A stretch of 64,000 nucleotides of DNA from positions 62,001-126,000 of the forward strand of contig JBMOIP010000001.1 in NCBI GenBank assembly GCA_049317265.1. The letters run 5' to 3'. Below, piece by piece: positions 1 through 7,690 of this stretch. Under the pieces are notes generated by a model. That model was not told the origin of the DNA. It saw nothing but the letters and a program-made list of their open reading frames with translations, and did no database searches. The position numbers were made by a program, and so were the translations under genes. Numbering within the stretch: the stretch's first letter is position 1; every line of letters begins with the position of its first letter. This stretch comes from CAIVAT01 sp049317265. GTDB taxonomy: Bacteria > Bacteroidota > Bacteroidia > Bacteroidales > FEN-979.

Positions 1-627
1 AATGGTGTATTTAACATCATAATCCCACTGGATCTGGAAAAACCCGGAAGGGAAGATCACCTCCTGGCTGAAGGCATTTTCAAAACCACCGGCGAAGCTG
101 GCATCCCGGCGGGGGGCAAAGACGGAAATCGGGTTGATGTAATCCTGGAAATTGGCATTCAGTGCACCGGCTACACCATAACCCAGCACGGCATAGTCCT
201 TCTCCCCATCCTGGAGGATAAACCTCCCCTCGGCCATCATCGTGTCGAGTCCGCTCATTTCTGAAAATACCTCGCTTACTCCTTTGATGGTGACGATCGC
301 CTGGTTGTCTTTGTATTTCATCAGGGCATCCTCTTCAATGACCTCTGTGATATGCAGCACCCCAGGTATTTTACGCACCCTTTCGAGGGGGAAATTTACC
401 ATATTGAAGGTTTTTCCGTGACTTGGGATGATCTGGATGCTGGCATTGAAGGAGCTGAACAGGGAAACTACCAGCCGGTCGAACCCGTTAAATACTGACA
501 GTACAATAACAAGCGCCATGGCGCCAATGGCCACACCAATAATCGAGATCCCGGAAATAATATTGATGATGTTATGAGATTTCCTTGAAACCAGGTACCG
601 TCGGGCGATATAGAATGGGAAGTTCAA
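1..627 (-). CDS. LolC/LolE-type ABC transporter permease (partial, C-terminus off the window)
   Basis: The reverse strand encodes 209 residues that run off the left edge. It begins LNFPFYIARRYLVSRKSHN, then a transmembrane helix (IISGISIIGVAIGAMALVIV) and a soluble periplasmic domain. This is the N-terminal pattern of FtsX/MacB-fold permeases of the lipoprotein-releasing (LolCE) type, which in this phylum are commonly found near rbfA. No in-frame ATG or GTG lies between the upstream stop and the conserved NFPFYIARRYL start, so I take the TTG at 627-625. It is the third gene of a minus-strand run after rbfA and the methyltransferase. The exact substrate (lipoprotein release or another efflux role) cannot be told from this part. 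Confidence 0.85.
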   Translation of the reverse strand, partial: MNFPFYIARRYLVSRKSHNIINIISGISIIGVAIGAMALVIVLSVFNGFDRLVVSLFSSFNASIQIIPSHGKTFNMVNFPLERVRKIPGVLHITEVIEEDALMKYKDNQAIVTIKGVSEVFSEMSGLDTMMAEGRFILQDGEKDYAVLGYGVAGALNANFQDYINPISVFAPRRDASFAGGFENAFSQEVIFPSGFFQIQWDYDVKYTI

Positions 628-633
628 AGAATA

Positions 634-694
634 TCCGATTTACGATTTTTAATTACCTGTTACCCTGTCACCCTGTCACCCTGTTACCTAAAAT
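634..694. repeat. Short octamer tandem repeat (TTACCCTG / TCACCCTG)
   Basis: Between the methyltransferase and the permease, about four copies of an 8-bp unit (TTACCCTG, TCACCCTG, TCACCCTG, TTACCTA) lie next to a TCCGATTTACGATTTTT stretch that resembles the AATCGT family seen at 2.1 and 29.2 kb. It belongs to the set of 7-9-bp tandem repeats that fill gaps in this window. No gene or promoter was recognised in it. Confidence 0.6.
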
Positions 695-1518
695 CACTTC
701 CACGCCTTCACGATCAACCCCGTCCCGGTTTCATGCTTCATCGCAGTATCCAGCCAGTTGCAGAAAAATGCGATGGGGTAGGTAACCAGGTAGTAAAAGG
801 GCAGGAGAATAAAAAACAGTTTGGTCGTGTTGAGCATCAGGATCGGGTATTTCATCGAGAGCCGCCAGGCGATCTTCCCCGGCGTTCCGTAAGTGAAGCG
901 GGCTTCCGTTTTCGTGAATCCTGCGCGTTTTAGTTTCTCCCTGATATCTTGAATGTTATATCCGTCACGCACATGTTCGTCAATAAAAGATTCACCTTCC
1001 TCATGATCGTGCACATCTGAACCGCCCTGGTCGGATGGGGTCGAGATCAGCAACATCCCTTTCTGGGTCAGTGAATCGTAAAAATTGCGGAATACAGCTT
1101 CATCATCGCCGATGTGTTCCATCACGTCCACGGAGAGGATGAGATCAAACCTGTCGGGGTTCGAAAATTGGGTCAGATCAGCTTTTTCAAATAGAACATT
1201 TTTCCGGCCGATCCGTTCGAAGAAGGCATTGCAGTCAGCAATCTGTTCATCCTTCACATCCACCGCATCCACAAACCAGTTGGGGTGGAGCCCTGAAAGA
1301 AAATAGGAGTATTGCCCGAACCCGGAGCCCGCATCCAGGATGAACCGTTTTGATTTTTGATCGGAAGGCGACGACTGAGCCGCCCACTGCCTGATCTCCT
1401 TACGCACATGCCATGCACGCAACAGCAACAGGTCGAGTAGCTTATAGAATAATATTCTTAGAAAAGGAGTTTTGTTAAAAACCTTTCCCAGCGATTTTTT
1501 TATCGGATCGTACTGCAT
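694..1518 (-). CDS. Class I SAM-dependent methyltransferase
   Basis: The product has 274 residues. It has the class I methyltransferase glycine motif I (LDAGSGFGQYSYFL, about residues 60-73), an acidic end of strand 2 (VDAVDVKDEQI), and a motif IV region (FDLILSVDVMEHIGDDEAVFRNF) of the Methyltransf_11/25 type. The C-terminus is basic and hydrophobic (LFFILLPFYYLVTYPIAFF), which suggests membrane association. The substrate is unknown; enzymes of this general form act on lipids, quinones or glycans. It lies downstream of rbfA on the same strand, separated by an octamer-repeat tract, and upstream of the permease, so the three may be co-transcribed. Confidence 0.85.
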   Translation of the reverse strand: MQYDPIKKSLGKVFNKTPFLRILFYKLLDLLLLRAWHVRKEIRQWAAQSSPSDQKSKRFILDAGSGFGQYSYFLSGLHPNWFVDAVDVKDEQIADCNAFFERIGRKNVLFEKADLTQFSNPDRFDLILSVDVMEHIGDDEAVFRNFYDSLTQKGMLLISTPSDQGGSDVHDHEEGESFIDEHVRDGYNIQDIREKLKRAGFTKTEARFTYGTPGKIAWRLSMKYPILMLNTTKLFFILLPFYYLVTYPIAFFCNWLDTAMKHETGTGLIVKAWK

Positions 1519-1547
1519 AAAAAAACATCAATTAATAACCAACTATA

Positions 1548-1605
1548 GTCCGCTTGTCCGCTCGTCCGCCCGTCCGCCCGTCCGCTTGTCCACCCGTCCG
1601 CCCGT
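1548..1605. repeat. GTCCGCCC-type octamer tract A (about 7 units)
   Basis: This is a tandem array of an 8-bp unit, GTCCGCCC with GTCCGCTT and GTCCACCC variants. On its right edge it runs directly into the stop codon of rbfA (TCA at 1606-1608 on the plus strand). It separates rbfA from the methyltransferase within one apparent operon. Six further tracts of the same family occur in the window. Confidence 0.9.
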
Positions 1606-1941
1606 TCACTTCAACAAGCTATCAATATTCTCAATATAATCCAGCGAATCATCCAGAAAGAACTGGAGCTCGGGCATGATCCTCAGCTGGTTATGCACCC
1701 GAAGCGCAAGATGGTGCCTGATCTCGCGGCCATGGTGCCGGATGTTGTCGAGCAGCACCTGTTTATCGGTAGTGATAAAGAGGCTAAGATGTACTTTGGC
1801 GATGGCGAGGTCTTTGCTTACCTGCACTTTGGTGACCGTGATGAGGGCTCCACCAAACAAGTTCCGGCTCTCCTGCTGGAAAATGACGCCCAGGTCCTTC
1901 TGGATCAGGCGCGAAATTTTTTGTTGACGGGTTGATTCCAT
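1606..1941 (-). CDS. rbfA: 30S ribosome-binding factor A
   Basis: RbfA binds the 30S subunit late in assembly and helps 16S rRNA 5'-end maturation and cold adaptation. The 111-residue product starts MESTRQQKISRLIQKDLGVIFQ and contains the family core: VTKVQVSKDLAIAKVHLSLF, then a helix and LRIMPELQFFLDDSLDYIENIDSLL. The length fits the family. The open frame continues about 50 codons upstream, but that part is a read-through of an octamer repeat (residues such as PLVHLSTCPLVHLSTRPPV), so the ATG at 1941-1939 is the credible start. Its stop codon abuts another octamer tract. It leads the minus-strand run rbfA - methyltransferase - permease. Confidence 0.93.
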   Translation of the reverse strand: MESTRQQKISRLIQKDLGVIFQQESRNLFGGALITVTKVQVSKDLAIAKVHLSLFITTDKQVLLDNIRHHGREIRHHLALRVHNQLRIMPELQFFLDDSLDYIENIDSLLK

Positions 1942-1964
1942 GAGGCAAAGGTAGTAATTATTTT

Positions 1965-2074
1965 GGTGGACGGGTGGACGGGTGGACAAGTGGACAAGTG
2001 GACAAGTGGACAAGTGGACAGGCGGACGGGCGGACGGGCGGACGAGTGGACAGGCGGACGAGTGGACGGAGGGA
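1965..2074. repeat. GTCCGCCC-type octamer tract B (13-14 units, inverted orientation)
   Basis: About 110 bp of tandem 8-bp units read on the plus strand as GGACGGGT, GGACAAGT, GGACGGGC and GGACAGGC, the reverse complement of the unit in tract A. The tract lies between the divergent rbfA and ammonium transporter genes. Open frames cross it on both strands because 8-bp periodicity avoids stops in some frames, which creates false N-terminal extensions for both neighbours. Confidence 0.9.
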
Positions 2075-2146
2075 CAATCGTCAATCGTCAATCAAACAAT
2101 TCAATCGTCAATCGTAAATCATCCAATCGTAAATTTTAATAGGGTA
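2075..2146. repeat. AATCGTCA-type tandem repeat
   Basis: This degenerate tandem of CAATCGTC / CAATCGTA / CAATCAAA units follows tract B directly. The same sequence family occurs at 29165-29345, where it is arranged as an inverted repeat. It fills the intergenic space ahead of the ammonium transporter promoter. Confidence 0.75.
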
Positions 2147-2202
2147 GCATCAGGGAATTCTAACGGTGAATTGCGTGTTTCACTTATACAGGTAAGTATT
2201 TC

Positions 2203-2233
2203 TTGCATGGTTAATAAATTAACAATAATTTTG
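2203..2233 (+). promoter_or_regulatory. Bacteroidota-type promoter of the ammonium transporter
   Basis: TTG at 2203-2205, a 20-bp spacer and TAATTTTG at 2226-2233 match the Bacteroidota -33/-7 pattern (TTG ... TAnnTTTG). Transcription would begin near 2240, which excludes upstream in-frame starts and leaves a leader of about 30 nt before the ATG at 2270. Confidence 0.55.
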
Positions 2234-2269
2234 GCGCCACATAACCGGGTCATTGACCAAAAACATAAC

Positions 2270-3445
2270 ATGATGCGACTACAAAAGAACTTTAAAAATG
2301 CTGCCATGCTGGTTTTACTGGCAGGACTGCCACTACTTTCAACTGCAGCGGAGGAGGCCTCCAACACCCTTGCTTCGGGGATCATTGATGACCAGCAGTA
2401 CAACCGGGCCATCCATATCATGGCGATGCTGCTTATCGGATTCGGATTTTTAATGGTGTTTGTCAGGAAATACGGACGGTCAGCGCTTACGGCTACGTTT
2501 TTATTGGTAAGTACATCACTGCCGTTATACATGCTGATCAACCGGGTGGGTTTGGATGATACCGACGGTGAGATCAGGCGGCTGATCCTGGCTGAATTTG
2601 GCGCAGCCAGTCTGCTGATTGCCGCGGGAGCCGTGCTGGGTCGTCTTAAGATGCAGCAATATGTGCTCCTGGGATTACTTTTTGTACCCTTTTATGCGCT
2701 GAATGAATGGATCGTGCTGAACGGTGGACTGGGTCTTATCAAGGCCGGCGGAGTGGTGGATACCGGCGGATCCATCGTAATACATGCTTTTGGAGCGATT
2801 TTCGGATTGGGTGTTGCCCTTACCATGACTACCAAACAGGAGTTCGAGACCACCATCGAGACAGACTCCACCAGCGACCGTTATTCCATGCTGGGAAGTA
2901 TGATGCTCTGGATCTTCTGGCCAAGTTTCTGTGCAGCGCTGGTAACGCCTGCCCAGATGCCTCATACCGTAGTAAATGTGATCCTTGCGCTGTGCGGATC
3001 AACCCTCACTACCTACCTTGTCTCCGTATCCATCCGTAAAAAGATCAGCATTGCCGACATAGCCAACGCAGCCCTTGCGGGAGGTGTTGCCATCGGTTCA
3101 ACGTGTGCCGATGCAAGCCATACCATGGCAGTGTTCATCGGGATCATGGCAGGGGGACTCTCCACCTTCGGATTTGCCGTCATCCAGTCAAAACAGCAGA
3201 AACTCATGAAGATCATCGATACCTGCGGGGTGACGAACCTTCATGGACTTCCAGGCCTGATGGGCGGCTTGGTGGCCCTGCCGGTCATCAAAGGGTTACA
3301 CATGGAGAGCCAGCTGATGGGAATCCTGGTCACCATTATAGTGGCATTTGTAACAGGAATGTTAACAGGAAAGGTGCTGCCGGTGCTTGGCCGAAAGGTT
3401 GAAGCTTACGATGATGCCGATGAGTTCCTCGATGCTGAAAATTAG
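2270..3445 (+). CDS. Rh-type ammonium transporter (Amt/Rh family)
   Basis: Amt/Rh channels carry ammonium or ammonia across the inner membrane. The 391-residue product has a cleavable N-terminal signal (MMRLQKNFKNAAMLVLLAGL) and about 11 hydrophobic helices. Its motifs resemble Rhesus proteins more than classical AmtB: IGFGFLMVFVRKYGRSA, GGSIVIHAFGAIFGLGVA, MLWIFWPSF, ANAALAGGVAIGS and DTCGVTNLHGLPGLMGGLV, which contain the paired pore histidines (IHAFG and NLHG). No glnK gene lies beside it. The start was chosen because the promoter lies at 2203-2233 and the upstream frame only reads through repeats. A strong hairpin follows the stop. Confidence 0.85.
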   Translation: MMRLQKNFKNAAMLVLLAGLPLLSTAAEEASNTLASGIIDDQQYNRAIHIMAMLLIGFGFLMVFVRKYGRSALTATFLLVSTSLPLYMLINRVGLDDTDGEIRRLILAEFGAASLLIAAGAVLGRLKMQQYVLLGLLFVPFYALNEWIVLNGGLGLIKAGGVVDTGGSIVIHAFGAIFGLGVALTMTTKQEFETTIETDSTSDRYSMLGSMMLWIFWPSFCAALVTPAQMPHTVVNVILALCGSTLTTYLVSVSIRKKISIADIANAALAGGVAIGSTCADASHTMAVFIGIMAGGLSTFGFAVIQSKQQKLMKIIDTCGVTNLHGLPGLMGGLVALPVIKGLHMESQLMGILVTIIVAFVTGMLTGKVLPVLGRKVEAYDDADEFLDAEN

Positions 3446-3453
3446 CGGAACAG

Positions 3454-3487
3454 ACCTTCCAGGTTTTCAAAACCTGGAAGGTTTTTC
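3454..3487 (+). terminator. Rho-independent terminator after the ammonium transporter
   Basis: A perfect inverted repeat with 14-bp arms (3454-3467 and 3469-3482, core ACCTTCCAGG) around a single C is followed by a T run. It lies 8 bp after the transporter stop and also separates it from the convergent gene that ends at 3497. Confidence 0.8.
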
Positions 3488-3496
3488 ATAGTAAGC

Positions 3497-4495
3497 CTAT
3501 TTAATGGTTTCCGGCTGAATGACAGGCTGTTTCTTTCCGAGGTTAAAATCACGGGTGAGGCTGACCGCAAAGGAGTAAGCCGGGGTCATTTGCTTTCCTT
3601 TGTAATACTTATAAACCGGGATGTCATAACTTGCAGTAAGGTTCCACTTCCCGACGATGCTGTAGCTTACCTGAGGAGAGACGGTGAAAAGGTAAAATCC
3701 TGAATTAATCACCTTACTTCCCCCGTTTTCGTTCGGATTTTCCCCATCCCTGTCATTCGATTTCCATTCACTGCGAAGTTGGATGATACCAAAACAATAC
3801 TTAAAGACTTTTTTGGAAACAAAGACCGAATTCAGGAGAATGTTGCCATATTTATAATTCTGCTTGTCTGCCAGGTTATAATCATACCTGTTGATCGAAA
3901 AAAGTCTCAGGGTGATTCCCGGGAATCCTTTGTTGAAAAAGATCATTTCTGAAAACCCAAAAGCGTTGGTTGAAGGCTGAACATCCCGGTTTAGCTGCAC
4001 ACCCTCAACAACTTGCGGATTTGCTGAAAATGGAAACCTGATGCCAAAACCGGTTGTGAGTTCTATCTGCGGAACTGGCCGGATGATACTGCCATACTTA
4101 AAAGTCAGGGTAGCATTGGAGAGACCCTGTCCCTGGGTTTGAAAGTCTATATTCTTAAAATCCTGTGTTTTATCAAAATAATAACCGGCATCCAACTCGA
4201 TGGTTAAGCGTTTGGTAACACCATAAGCCACGGCAAGACCGGCAAAATTGAAACTGGAGTGGGCAAGCTGAACATTCTCCTGCGAAATATGGTCTTTTTC
4301 GTAATAGGTATCAGAATAACTGTGCCTGTAATAGGAGATGGCCCGCAAGTAATTCTTCCCAAGAACACCAACATAAACCGATGCTCCCACCGGACTTCCC
4401 GTGGAGCAGCACTGTGCCTGGCATGAAGGGGAATAGAAAAAGAAAACTCCGCAAATCAGCAGGAGAAATGCTGCTTTAGTTGTGCGACCTGACAA
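3497..4495 (-). CDS. Predicted outer-membrane beta-barrel protein, function unknown
   Basis: The 332-residue product has an N-terminal signal peptide (KAAFLLLICGVFFFYSPSCQAQ). The rest alternates aromatic and polar residues in short strands (for example LAVAYGVTKRLTIELDAGYYF, TYKYGSIIRP, WNLTASYDIPVYKYYKGKQ), as in transporter or porin-like beta-barrels. The Cys pair after the signal (QCCSTG) is unusual. Its start overlaps the end of the lipoprotein gene by 20 bp on the same strand, so translation is probably coupled and the two products may act together at the outer membrane. I cannot name the family or substrate. Confidence 0.7.
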   Translation of the reverse strand: MSGRTTKAAFLLLICGVFFFYSPSCQAQCCSTGSPVGASVYVGVLGKNYLRAISYYRHSYSDTYYEKDHISQENVQLAHSSFNFAGLAVAYGVTKRLTIELDAGYYFDKTQDFKNIDFQTQGQGLSNATLTFKYGSIIRPVPQIELTTGFGIRFPFSANPQVVEGVQLNRDVQPSTNAFGFSEMIFFNKGFPGITLRLFSINRYDYNLADKQNYKYGNILLNSVFVSKKVFKYCFGIIQLRSEWKSNDRDGENPNENGGSKVINSGFYLFTVSPQVSYSIVGKWNLTASYDIPVYKYYKGKQMTPAYSFAVSLTRDFNLGKKQPVIQPETIK

Positions 4496-4826
4496 TGATA
4501 GTCTTTGTTTCGGAGTGGCTGTACTGGTCAGTTACCACGCAGGTAATGTTGAATTTGGAGGAGTGGCAAACCGTCCACTGAACGGTGGAACCACTGCCAA
4601 CAAACGTACCGTAGGAGGCCGTCCACTTATAGGTGAGCCCGTCGCCAATGGCGCTGGCAGTCACCGTAGTAATGCCGTTCACCTTGATCACCGTATCTGC
4701 GGCAACCAGGCTGTTGAATTTGAAATTTGAACCGGCTACCGGGTCAGGAGTTACTGTTTTGCTTTTGGAGCAGGCTGCAAGGATCACGATGGAAACCAGG
4801 CAAATTATGGTAACTATTTTTCTCAT
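4476..4826 (-). CDS. Small lipoprotein with an Ig/PKD-like domain
   Basis: The product has 116 residues. It starts MRKIVTIICLVSIVILAACSK, a lipoprotein signal with lipobox LAAC. It is followed by a PKD/Ig-like sandwich (ADTVIKVNGITTVTASAIGDGLTYKWTASYGTFVGSG..., ending ITCVVTDQYSHSETKTIIV). An ATG eight codons upstream (4850) lies inside the -7 element of a good promoter at 4848-4878, so 4826 is the start. The 3' end overlaps the next gene, an outer-membrane protein, by 20 bp. It may be an accessory surface or periplasmic partner of that barrel. Confidence 0.75.
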   Translation of the reverse strand: MRKIVTIICLVSIVILAACSKSKTVTPDPVAGSNFKFNSLVAADTVIKVNGITTVTASAIGDGLTYKWTASYGTFVGSGSTVQWTVCHSSKFNITCVVTDQYSHSETKTIIVRSHN

Positions 4827-4847
4827 TTTGCGCAGATTTTTAGACTC

Positions 4848-4878
4848 CAAATATACATATATAATTAATTGACTTCAA
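4848..4878 (-). promoter_or_regulatory. Promoter of the lipoprotein / outer-membrane protein pair
   Basis: On the minus strand, TTG (4878-4876), a 20-bp spacer and TATATTTG (4855-4848) form a full Bacteroidota promoter. It fixes the lipoprotein start at 4826. It lies back to back with the promoter of the ABC exporter at 4894-4925. Confidence 0.65.
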
Positions 4879-4893
4879 CGATTTTTTTCAAAC

Positions 4894-4925
4894 TTGAAAT
4901 ATTTCATCCTAAACCGTTATCTTTG
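4894..4925 (+). promoter_or_regulatory. Promoter of the ABC exporter operon
   Basis: TTG at 4894-4896, a 21-bp spacer and TATCTTTG at 4918-4925 match the phylum consensus. The ATG follows only 5 nt after the -7 element, so the mRNA would have almost no leader. Confidence 0.6.
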
Positions 4926-4930
4926 CTGCA

Positions 4931-6751
4931 ATGAAAAGTTTTTTCAAAATTCTGCGTTATGCCGGGCCATACTGGGTGTATGCCATGCTTAATGTGATCT
5001 TCAATATCCTTTCCGTCCTCTTTTCCCTGGTCTCTTTTGCCCTCTTCATCCCGGTTTTGCAGATGCTTTTTCACAGCATGGCCATCCCGCAGTCTGCCCC
5101 GCCCCTGAAGCTTGAGATCGATGCCATCAAGGATAACTTCTATTATTTTTGCGGCCAGCAGATCGAAAAGTTCGGGAATGAGAAGATGCTGGTCTATATC
5201 GGGGTCATCATCATCGTATTGTATTTCCTGAAAAACCTCTTCCGGTACCTGGCGATGTATTTTCTTGCAGTGGTGCGCAACGGCGTGGTGAAGGACCTCC
5301 GTAATGATCTGTACCTTAAGATATTAATCCTGCCTTTATCTTACTTCAATGAAAAGCGGAAGGGAGATATCATGGCCCGCATGACCACCGATGTCCAGGA
5401 GGTGGAATGGTCCATCATGAGCTCACTGGAGATGGCCTTCCGCGATCCGATCACCATGATATCCTACCTGGTCACCCTGTTTGTGATCAGCCCGTCGCTG
5501 ACGGTTTTTGTACTGGTTCTTCTCCCCGTGAGCGGATTTATCATCGGCAGGATCGGGAAAAGCCTGAAGCGTACCTCCGACAAAGGCCAGGCCAAGATGG
5601 GAGTGTTACTGTCGATGATAGAGGAGACCATCTCCGGTTTACGGATTATTAAGGCGTTCAACGCCATCGGGTTTGCCGATAAACGGTTCCGCCATACCAA
5701 TGACGAATACAACCGGTTGATGATCAGGTTGTACCGTAAACGAGACCTGGCTTCACCTCTCAGCGAGTTCCTCAGCGCTTGTGTAGTCACAATTGTATTA
5801 TGGTATGGAGGAAAATTGGTATTTACCCCCGGGAATTTCCTCGATGCAGCTGCTTTCCTGGTTTACCTGGGAATATTCTCCCAGCTGATGCCACCGGCCA
5901 AGGCGATCACCCAGGCCTTTTATAACATTCAGAAAGGCGCTGCCTCCGTTGAACGTATCGAACAAGTGCTTCACGAACCTGAAGTGATTGAAGAGAAAGC
6001 AGAAGCCATCTCAAAAAAGGATTTCAACTCCACCATTGAATACAGGGATGTCAACTTTTCCTATATTCAGGAGCCCGTATTGAAGAAGATCAACCTGAGC
6101 ATCTCCAAAGGTCGCACCATTGCCGTTGTGGGACCTTCCGGAGGAGGGAAGTCAACGCTGGTTGACTTATTGCCGCGCTTTTATGACTGCCTTGGAGGAG
6201 GGATATTTATCGACGGGATCGATATCCGTGACCTGGTGATCCGTGACCTTCGCGGGTTGATGGGAATCGTCTCGCAGGAGACGATCCTGTTTAACGATAC
6301 CGTTTTCAGCAACATCGCCTTTGGCATGGAAAACGTGAGCGAAGAGGAGGTGATTGCCGCTGCAAAGGTTGCCAACGCCCATGAATTTATTGTCAGAATG
6401 CCCCACGGATATGCCACCAACATCGGCGACCGCGGAACGAAACTCTCAGGCGGTCAGCGACAGCGCCTGAGCATCGCCAGGGCCGTCCTGAAAAACCCAC
6501 CCATCCTGATCCTCGACGAAGCTACCTCAGCCCTCGATACCGAGTCGGAGCGGCTGGTACAGCAGGCATTGGAGAACCTCATGCGCCACCGCACCTCCAT
6601 TGTCATCGCCCACAGGCTCTCCACCATCCAGTTTGCCGATGAAATCATTGTCCTGCACAGCGGAGAGTTGGTCGAACGCGGCAACCACAACGAACTGCTG
6701 GAGAAAAACGGGGTTTATAAGAAATTGTACGAACTGCAGTCGTTTGTCTGA
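4931..6751 (+). CDS. MsbA-like ABC transporter (fused permease and ATPase)
   Basis: This 606-residue half-transporter has six N-terminal transmembrane helices (about residues 15-330) followed by a nucleotide-binding domain. Walker A is GPSGGGKST (about 401-409), the signature is LSGGQ (505-509), Walker B is ILILDEATSALD with D529 and E530, and the H-loop is in VIAHRLST. The architecture and length match lipid-exporting MsbA/LmrA-type exporters, which flip lipid A core or other lipids across the inner membrane as homodimers. The DUF1295 gene follows 6 bp later and is probably co-transcribed. The substrate is not proven by sequence; multidrug export is the alternative. Confidence 0.9.
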   Translation: MKSFFKILRYAGPYWVYAMLNVIFNILSVLFSLVSFALFIPVLQMLFHSMAIPQSAPPLKLEIDAIKDNFYYFCGQQIEKFGNEKMLVYIGVIIIVLYFLKNLFRYLAMYFLAVVRNGVVKDLRNDLYLKILILPLSYFNEKRKGDIMARMTTDVQEVEWSIMSSLEMAFRDPITMISYLVTLFVISPSLTVFVLVLLPVSGFIIGRIGKSLKRTSDKGQAKMGVLLSMIEETISGLRIIKAFNAIGFADKRFRHTNDEYNRLMIRLYRKRDLASPLSEFLSACVVTIVLWYGGKLVFTPGNFLDAAAFLVYLGIFSQLMPPAKAITQAFYNIQKGAASVERIEQVLHEPEVIEEKAEAISKKDFNSTIEYRDVNFSYIQEPVLKKINLSISKGRTIAVVGPSGGGKSTLVDLLPRFYDCLGGGIFIDGIDIRDLVIRDLRGLMGIVSQETILFNDTVFSNIAFGMENVSEEEVIAAAKVANAHEFIVRMPHGYATNIGDRGTKLSGGQRQRLSIARAVLKNPPILILDEATSALDTESERLVQQALENLMRHRTSIVIAHRLSTIQFADEIIVLHSGELVERGNHNELLEKNGVYKKLYELQSFV

Positions 6752-6757
6752 TCCAAA

Positions 6758-7690
6758 ATGCCATCTGAAATGAGTGAAAAAGGAAAAGGAAGAACTATAT
6801 TATTTTGTGTTTACGTCATCGCCATAAGTCTGGGCGTCTGGCTGAGTTTTATGACGGGTTACCCCATCCTGCTGAAGTCGGCCATTGCTGTTTGCGTTTG
6901 TGTTGCCGTGATTTTTGCCGGAAGCCGGATATTCAACAATTCCAGCGTGTTCGATCCTTACTGGAGTATTGCCCCACCGCTGATGGTTTTATATTATGTT
7001 GCCGTTATTCTGCGGTCTGAGCTCGTCATCAGGGATGGAGTGCACACGATATTAAACATTTTGGGGTCTTCACCGCGGTTGGTAGTGCTGTTCCTGCTTA
7101 CCCTGGCCTATGCGCTGCGCCTCACCTGGAATTTTCTGCGAAGCTGGCCGGGCCTGGGCCATGAAGACTGGCGCTATGCCGATTTTCGTGCAAATACCGG
7201 GAAAGCCTATTGGTTTGTAAGCCTGTCGGGCATTCACATCTTTCCCGCCCTGATGGTTTTTGGGGGTACATTGTCGATATGGGTTGTGGTGGTCCAGGGC
7301 TACAGGGAGGTAAATATCCTCGACCTCCTTGCCATCCTGGTAACAGGATATGCCATCCTCCTGGAGGCCTTGGCCGACAAGCAACTCAGGAGTTTTCTGT
7401 CAGAAAACAGGGAAACAGGTAAAACAATGGACCGGGGATTATGGTCTGTTTCACGACATCCCAACTACCTGGGCGAGATCCTCTTCTGGTGGGGGCTCTA
7501 CCTCTTTGCCCTTGCAGCCAACCCTGCTTTCTGGTGGGTCATCATTGGCCCGGTGGCCATCACGCTGATGTTTGTCTTTGCCAGCATCCCGATGATCGAA
7601 AAGCGCATGCTGAAACGCAGAAAAGATTATGCAGCCTACCGGGAGAAGGTGAGTATGCTGGTGCCCTGGTTTAAACTTCGGCCATCTTGA
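6758..7690 (+). CDS. DUF1295-type integral membrane protein (steroid 5-alpha-reductase/ICMT fold)
   Basis: The 310-residue polytopic protein has the C-terminal signature of the DUF1295 / isoprenylcysteine methyltransferase-like group: GLWSVSRHPNYLGEILFWWG (about residues 226-245), followed by MIEKRMLKRRKDYAAYREKVSMLVPW. The central segment ALRLTWNFLRSWPGLGHEDWRY is also typical. The biochemical activity of this family in bacteria is not settled; lipid or steroid-like reduction is inferred from the fold. An internal ATG at 6770 is an alternative start. It follows the ABC exporter by 6 bp and overlaps the convergent carboxypeptidase gene by 20 bp at its 3' end. Confidence 0.82.
   Translation: MPSEMSEKGKGRTILFCVYVIAISLGVWLSFMTGYPILLKSAIAVCVCVAVIFAGSRIFNNSSVFDPYWSIAPPLMVLYYVAVILRSELVIRDGVHTILNILGSSPRLVVLFLLTLAYALRLTWNFLRSWPGLGHEDWRYADFRANTGKAYWFVSLSGIHIFPALMVFGGTLSIWVVVVQGYREVNILDLLAILVTGYAILLEALADKQLRSFLSENRETGKTMDRGLWSVSRHPNYLGEILFWWGLYLFALAANPAFWWVIIGPVAITLMFVFASIPMIEKRMLKRRKDYAAYREKVSMLVPWFKLRPS

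Noticed and set aside
1548..2074. CRISPR array or integron-like element in the octamer tracts
   Set aside because: The unit is only 8 bp, there are no spacers, and no integrase or cas gene is nearby.
1942..2091. N-terminal extension of RbfA reading PLVRPSARPPVHLSTC
   Set aside because: It is a translation of octamer tract B; RbfA homologues start at MESTRQQKISR, so the ATG at 1941 is used.
1982..2269. N-terminal extension of the ammonium transporter
   Set aside because: It reads through tract B and the AATCGTCA repeat, and a promoter lies at 2203-2233, downstream of the extended start.
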